Shown piece by piece: positions 59,433 to 64,000 of a DNA stretch of 64,000 nt. Position 1 is the stretch's first letter. Every line of letters begins with the position of its first letter. The notes beneath the pieces were generated by a model, which was not told where the DNA came from, made no database searches, and was given only the letters and a program-made list of their open reading frames with translations. The position numbers and the translations under genes were made by a program. Source of the DNA: Streptococcus sp. Lineage in GTDB: Bacteria > Bacillota > Bacilli > Lactobacillales > Streptococcaceae. The stretch lies in contig JAUMZQ010000003.1 of the NCBI GenBank assembly GCA_030528055.1, forward strand, positions 114,754-178,753. The letters are read 5' to 3'.

Positions 59433-60929
59433 ATGAAAAAATATATTTTAATGCGTATCTTACGCTCAATAGTATCTATCTTTTTGGTAACAACCTTGAC
59501 TTATATCATCATCTATACCTTAATTCCAAGATACTTACTATTTAAGCAAGATCCTAATTATAATAAAATTGCGACCACCAAGGATAAAAAAGCCAACTAT
59601 GAAAATACAATCTATGAACGCATGGGTTATATTGATTATTATGATACAAAAGAGTTAAAAGAACAGGCTAGCAAGGAAAATCCATCTGTTACAGTTGAAG
59701 GAACGGATGCAAACAAGAAAATCTATGAATCTTATATCAAAAAAATTGGTAACGGTTGGAAGTTACATCAATTTGTAGAGAGTAAAGAATTCTATGCCGT
59801 TCGAGAAATTCCTGTTTATGAACGTGTGATTAGTTTCTACTCTAATTTGATTAAGATTGATCATACAAATGCTGTTCAAGACCCCGATAATCCTAATTTA
59901 GAACGCTATATTCGAGTTGAAAATGATCCATCCATTGGTTGGTCAGTTGTGGGTTCAGGAACAAAACACAAGTATTTACTTTACTTCAACAACCAATTTC
60001 CGTTCGTTCATCAAAATTTCGTTACGTTTGACTTAGGAATTTCTTATCCAACTTACGCTAATACCCCTGTTTTGCAAGTTATTAGTCAAGGACAAGGTCA
60101 AACTCAATCATCCGAAGTCCAATTCCCAACAGGAAAGAAAACCTCATCTGTTAATATCTATTCTCGGACTTATAAATCTCCAAGTAAAGCAGATAGCCAA
60201 GATATTGCAAAATTTGGTAAAGGAGATGCTTATACTGCAACACAAAGTAACTATCAAAATCCATCAATGATTGTTGGTTCTGTCATCATTGGGCTTATTG
60301 GGATTGTGATATCTTATTTAATCGCAGTACCTTTAGGATCTTACATGGCACAGTTGAAAAATACTTGGTTTGACAGTTTGTCGACAGGAGTCTTGACTTT
60401 CATGATGTCACTACCAACAATAGCTTTAGTTTATCTTGTGCGGTTGGCAGGTTCAACAGTAGGTTTACCAGATTCCTTCACAACATTCGGTGCAAGTGAT
60501 TGGCGTTCCTATATATTGCCATCAGTTATTCTAGGTCTTTTAAGTGCACCATGGACGGCTGTGTGGATTCGTCGTTATATGATTGACCTACAGTCACAAG
60601 ATTTTGTCCGTTTTGCTCGTTCTAAAGGACTATCAGAAAAAGAAATTTCAAATAAACATATCTTTAAAAATGCCATGGTGCCACTGGTTTCAAGTATTCC
60701 AGCTTCTATTGTAGGAGTGATTGCTGGTGCAACATTGACAGAGACTGTCTTTGCATTTCCTGGTATGGGGAAAATGTTGATTGATTCTGTGCGAGCTTCA
60801 AACAGCTCAATGGTTATCGGTCTTGTGTTTATCTTTACTAGTCTCTCAATTTTTGCACTCTTATTTGGTGATATATTGATGACTATGCTTGATCCACGAA
60901 TAAAATTAACATCAAAGGGAGGTAAATAA
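59433..60929 (+). CDS. oppB: Oligopeptide ABC transporter permease OppB
   Basis: 498 aa, the long streptococcal form (AmiC-like). N-terminal helix ([20 protein letters not shown]), then a large external insert of about 240 residues, then five helices with the BPD_transp EAA loop [19 protein letters not shown]. The ATG at 59433 follows AAAGGA by 8 nt. Forms the membrane channel with OppC. Confidence 0.95.
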   Translation: MKKYILMRILRSIVSIFLVTTLTYIIIYTLIPRYLLFKQDPNYNKIATTKDKKANYENTIYERMGYIDYYDTKELKEQASKENPSVTVEGTDANKKIYESYIKKIGNGWKLHQFVESKEFYAVREIPVYERVISFYSNLIKIDHTNAVQDPDNPNLERYIRVENDPSIGWSVVGSGTKHKYLLYFNNQFPFVHQNFVTFDLGISYPTYANTPVLQVISQGQGQTQSSEVQFPTGKKTSSVNIYSRTYKSPSKADSQDIAKFGKGDAYTATQSNYQNPSMIVGSVIIGLIGIVISYLIAVPLGSYMAQLKNTWFDSLSTGVLTFMMSLPTIALVYLVRLAGSTVGLPDSFTTFGASDWRSYILPSVILGLLSAPWTAVWIRRYMIDLQSQDFVRFARSKGLSEKEISNKHIFKNAMVPLVSSIPASIVGVIAGATLTETVFAFPGMGKMLIDSVRASNSSMVIGLVFIFTSLSIFALLFGDILMTMLDPRIKLTSKGGK

Positions 60930-60934
60930 TAACT

Positions 60935-61861
60935 ATGGCTGAAATTGATAAAAATAAATTCCAATTTGTAAAACGTGATGATTATGCCTCTGAAGTAATT
61001 GATGCTCCCGCTTATTCATATTGGCGTTCTGTTATCCGTCAATTTATTAAGAAAAAATCAACGATTTTGATGTTAAGTATCTTGATTGCAATTATTTTAA
61101 TGAGCTTCATCTATCCAATGTTTTCAAAATTTGATTTTAATGATGTTAGTAATGTAAATGATTTTAGTCTTCGTTTTATAAAACCAAATGCTGAACACTG
61201 GTTTGGTACAGATAGTAACGGAAAATCATTGTTTGATGGAGTATGGTTTGGTGCAAGAAATTCTATTCTAATTTCAATCATTGCGACCATTATCAACCTC
61301 TTTATAGGAATTATCGTCGGTGGAATATGGGGAATTTCTAGAACAGTCGACCGTTTCATGATGGAAGTTTATAACGTTATTTCTAATATTCCATCATTGC
61401 TGATTGTTATTGTATTGACTTACTCTATTGGAGCAGGTTTTTGGAATTTGATTTTCGCAATGTGTCTGACGAGTTGGATAGGGATTGCTTACACGATTCG
61501 TGTTCAAATCATTCGTTATCGAGACTTGGAGTATAACCTTGCTTCTAGAACTTTAGGAACTCCAACACTGAAAATAATAACAAAGAATATTATGCCACAG
61601 TTGGTGTCTGTTATTGTAACCACAACTTCTCAACTCTTACCAAGTTTTATTTCATATGAGGCATTTTTATCCTTCTTTGGATTAGGACTTCCAGTCACTG
61701 TACCGAGTTTGGGACGTTTGATTTCCGATTATTCACAAAATGTTACAACAAATGCGTATCTCTTCTGGATTCCATTAACGACGTTAATTTTGGTTTCCTT
61801 AACCTTCTTTGTTGTCGGTCAAAATTTGGCTGATGCAAGTGATCCACGTACACATAGATAG
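60935..61861 (+). CDS. oppC: Oligopeptide ABC transporter permease OppC
   Basis: 308 aa. An N-terminal OppC_N segment with helix near 38-60 precedes the BPD_transp domain; EAA loop [20 protein letters not shown] and [20 protein letters not shown] are typical. It begins 5 nt after oppB. Confidence 0.96.
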   Translation: MAEIDKNKFQFVKRDDYASEVIDAPAYSYWRSVIRQFIKKKSTILMLSILIAIILMSFIYPMFSKFDFNDVSNVNDFSLRFIKPNAEHWFGTDSNGKSLFDGVWFGARNSILISIIATIINLFIGIIVGGIWGISRTVDRFMMEVYNVISNIPSLLIVIVLTYSIGAGFWNLIFAMCLTSWIGIAYTIRVQIIRYRDLEYNLASRTLGTPTLKIITKNIMPQLVSVIVTTTSQLLPSFISYEAFLSFFGLGLPVTVPSLGRLISDYSQNVTTNAYLFWIPLTTLILVSLTFFVVGQNLADASDPRTHR

Positions 61862-61869
61862 GAGTAAAT

Positions 61870-62952
61870 ATGACAACCGAAAAAAATGTAATATTAACTG
61901 CTCGCGATATTGTCGTGGAATTTGACGTACGTGATCGGATTTTAACAGCTATTCGTAATGTATCTCTTGAACTAGTAGAAGGAGAAGTTTTAGCACTAGT
62001 TGGAGAATCTGGTTCTGGAAAGTCTGTTTTAACGAAGACTTTTACAGGGATGTTAGAAGAAAATGGTCGCGTCGCTAAAGGGACTATTGATTATCGTGGT
62101 CAGGATTTAACAAAATTAAAAACAAATAAGGATTGGGAATCAATTCGTGGTGTTAAAATTGCTACTATTTTCCAAGATCCTATGACTAGTTTGGATCCTA
62201 TCAACACGATTGGAAGCCAAATAACAGAAGTCATCACTAAACACCAAGGTAAAACAGCTAAAGAAGCCAAAGAATTAGCCATTGACTATATGACTAAGGT
62301 TGGGATTCCTGAAGCTAAAAAACGTTTTGATGAATACCCTTTCCAATATTCAGGTGGAATGCGTCAGCGGATTGTTATTGCTATTGCCCTAGCATGTCGT
62401 CCAGATATTCTTATTTGCGATGAACCTACTACAGCACTGGATGTGACCATTCAAGCACAAATTATTGATTTGTTAAAAAATCTTCAGCAAGAGTATCAAT
62501 TTACTACCATCTTTATCACACATGATTTGGGAGTTGTGGCAAGTATTGCAGATAAAGTTGCTGTTATGTATGCAGGTGAGATTATAGAGTATGGTACGGT
62601 TGAAGAAATTTTCTACGACCCTAAACATCCATATACATGGAGTTTGCTTTCTAGTTTACCTCAATTAGCTACAGCAAGTGGAGAATTGTATTCTATTCCT
62701 GGAACACCACCATCATTGTATTCGACGATAAAAGGAGATGCCTTTGCTTTGCGTTCGGACTATGCAATGGAAATTGATTTTGAAGAACAAGCCCCAATAT
62801 TTAACGTTACGGATACTCATTGGGCAAAAACGTGGTTGTTACACGAGGATGCACCTAAAGTGAAAAAACCAGAAGCTATTGATAATCTGCATGAAAAAAT
62901 TCGTTCGAAAGTTAATGTTAATCTAGAAGAACAGGAGAAAGGAAATGACTGA
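61870..62952 (+). CDS. oppD: Oligopeptide ABC transporter ATP-binding protein OppD
   Basis: 360 aa. Walker [15 protein letters not shown], signature [15 protein letters not shown], Walker [13 protein letters not shown], and the C-terminal oligopeptide-transporter region ([13 protein letters not shown]). A lysine/glutamate-rich tail of about 35 residues follows. Overlaps oppF by 8 nt. Confidence 0.96.
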   Translation: MTTEKNVILTARDIVVEFDVRDRILTAIRNVSLELVEGEVLALVGESGSGKSVLTKTFTGMLEENGRVAKGTIDYRGQDLTKLKTNKDWESIRGVKIATIFQDPMTSLDPINTIGSQITEVITKHQGKTAKEAKELAIDYMTKVGIPEAKKRFDEYPFQYSGGMRQRIVIAIALACRPDILICDEPTTALDVTIQAQIIDLLKNLQQEYQFTTIFITHDLGVVASIADKVAVMYAGEIIEYGTVEEIFYDPKHPYTWSLLSSLPQLATASGELYSIPGTPPSLYSTIKGDAFALRSDYAMEIDFEEQAPIFNVTDTHWAKTWLLHEDAPKVKKPEAIDNLHEKIRSKVNVNLEEQEKGND

Positions 62953-63877
62953 AAAATTAATTGAAATTAAAAATTTGGAAATTTCCTTTGGCGAAGGAAA
63001 GAAAAAATTTGTAGCAGTAAAAAATGCTAATTTCTTTATTAATAAAGGAGAAACTTTTTCTCTAGTAGGTGAATCTGGAAGTGGAAAAACGACTATTGGT
63101 CGTGCTATTATAGGTTTAAATGATACAAGTGTTGGTGATATTCTTTATGAAGGAAAGAAAATCAACAAGCATCTATCACGTTCAGAACAAGCAGAATTAA
63201 TTCGTAAAATCCAAATGATTTTTCAAGATCCTGCTGCTAGTTTGAATGAGCGTGCAACCGTTGATTATATTATTTCTGAAGGACTTTATAATTATCATCT
63301 ATTTAAAGATGAAGAAGAACGCCAGAAGAAAGTAAAAGATATTATTAATGAAGTTGGGTTGTTATCAGAGCATTTGACTCGATATCCGCATGAATTTTCA
63401 GGTGGACAACGTCAGCGTATTGGTATTGCTCGTGCTTTAGTAATGCAACCAGATTTTGTTATTGCAGATGAGCCAATATCCGCTTTGGATGTTTCAGTGA
63501 GAGCTCAAGTGCTGAATCTATTGAAAAAATTCCAAAAGGAATTAGGACTAACTTATTTGTTTATTGCACATGATTTGTCTGTTGTCCGTTTCATCTCAGA
63601 TCGAATCGCTGTAATTTACAAAGGTGTGATTGTTGAAGTGGCTGAAACAGAAGAATTATTTAATAATCCAATTCATCCATATACACAATCTTTGTTATCA
63701 GCTGTTCCTATTCCAGATCCAATTCTTGAAAGGAAAAAAGTTTTAAAAGTTTATGATCCAGAACAACATGATTATTCAACTGACAAGCCTGAAATGGTAG
63801 AAATTACTGAAGGACATTATGTTTGGGGAAATAAAACAGAAATCGAAAAATACAAAGCTAATTTACTTTCAAAATAA
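62945..63877 (+). CDS. oppF: Oligopeptide ABC transporter ATP-binding protein OppF
   Basis: 310 aa. Walker [15 protein letters not shown], signature [16 protein letters not shown], Walker [14 protein letters not shown]-terminal [15 protein letters not shown]. Forms the ATPase heterodimer with OppD. Last gene of oppABCDF; a terminator follows. Confidence 0.96.
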   Translation: MTEKLIEIKNLEISFGEGKKKFVAVKNANFFINKGETFSLVGESGSGKTTIGRAIIGLNDTSVGDILYEGKKINKHLSRSEQAELIRKIQMIFQDPAASLNERATVDYIISEGLYNYHLFKDEEERQKKVKDIINEVGLLSEHLTRYPHEFSGGQRQRIGIARALVMQPDFVIADEPISALDVSVRAQVLNLLKKFQKELGLTYLFIAHDLSVVRFISDRIAVIYKGVIVEVAETEELFNNPIHPYTQSLLSAVPIPDPILERKKVLKVYDPEQHDYSTDKPEMVEITEGHYVWGNKTEIEKYKANLLSK

Positions 63878-63894
63878 ATATTCGTATTATCTCG

Positions 63895-63925
63895 AAAACA
63901 TTCTCTGAGAAGGAGAATGTTTTTA
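63895..63925 (+). terminator. Terminator of the opp operon
   Basis: An 11-bp perfect stem (63895-63905 with 63913-63923), 7-nt loop. The rest of the window to 64000 is AT-rich with no gene seen. Confidence 0.88.
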
Positions 63926-64000
63926 GTTTGATAGAATTCATGTTGGATTTAAAGCCTTTAAAACGTTCATTTAAAAAATATATAAAAAAAGCAAAAAAAG

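Overview
The window is chromosomal DNA of a low-GC Firmicute, almost certainly the genus Streptococcus. The evidence is gene content and order: alaT-codY-pncA, gatCAB, truA-pdxK-ECF, tig, rpoE (delta)-pyrG, fba, rpmB-asp23-fakA, ilvBNC-ilvA, sufCDSUB-dacA-oppABCDF, streptococcal-length proteins and an LPXTG surface protein. The species cannot be fixed from the sequence. I see no prophage, insertion sequence, CRISPR array, rRNA operon or replication origin. Most of the window is conserved core genome with a few accessory insertions.

Layout. 1-8.1 kb: edge of an asparaginase gene, a HAD-phosphatase/pyrophosphatase fusion, usp, alaT, a large SEC10/PrgA-type LPXTG coiled-coil protein lying between alaT and codY, then codY-pncA. 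8.1-13.6 kb: a T-box leader with an Asn (AAC) specifier ahead of an aspartyl-tRNA synthetase carrying a non-discriminating signature, followed by gatCAB; together this looks like an Asn-responsive tRNA-dependent amidation locus. 13.7-16.4 kb: truA (probably leaderless), pyridoxine-kinase-like gene, ECF S component, TIGR01440 family gene. 16.4-18.2 kb: an AT-rich accessory insert with a lone P63C-domain gene. 18.2-24.6 kb: tig, rpoE, pyrG with a CTP-type attenuator, tRNA-Leu, an XRE/DUF3169 regulator pair, fba.

24.7-28.4 kb (minus strand): a TetR-controlled MacB-like ABC exporter with a clear palindromic operator. 28.5-36.6 kb: tRNA-Thr, a LytTR regulator plus LiaF-like membrane partner with a 21-bp-phased direct repeat at the promoter, rpmB, asp23-fakA, a lipoprotein, and an ABC exporter fused in one operon with a DesK/LnrJK-like two-component system. 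36.8-41.4 kb: ilvBN, ilvC, ilvA with a CodY box at ilvB. 41.5-50.2 kb: SPFH protein, small conserved protein, polar amino acid ABC transporter (minus strand), DUF2207 protein, uppP, mecA and a GT4 polyprenyl-phosphate GlcNAc-1-phosphate transferase (rgpG-like). 50.3-55.6 kb: sufCDSUB. 55.6-56.9 kb (minus strand): a D,D-carboxypeptidase homologue whose three active-site motifs are all degenerate. 57.1-63.9 kb: oppABCDF.

Functional theme: amino-acid supply. CodY (two near-consensus boxes at its own promoter) probably also controls ilvB and oppBCDF through near-consensus boxes; the Asn T-box adds tRNA-charging control of AspRS, and possibly GatCAB. The best leads are the T-box/non-discriminating AspRS/GatCAB locus, the apparently dead DacA paralogue, the paired regulator/membrane-protein modules and the leaderless truA promoter. 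No entirely unknown multigene system is evident.
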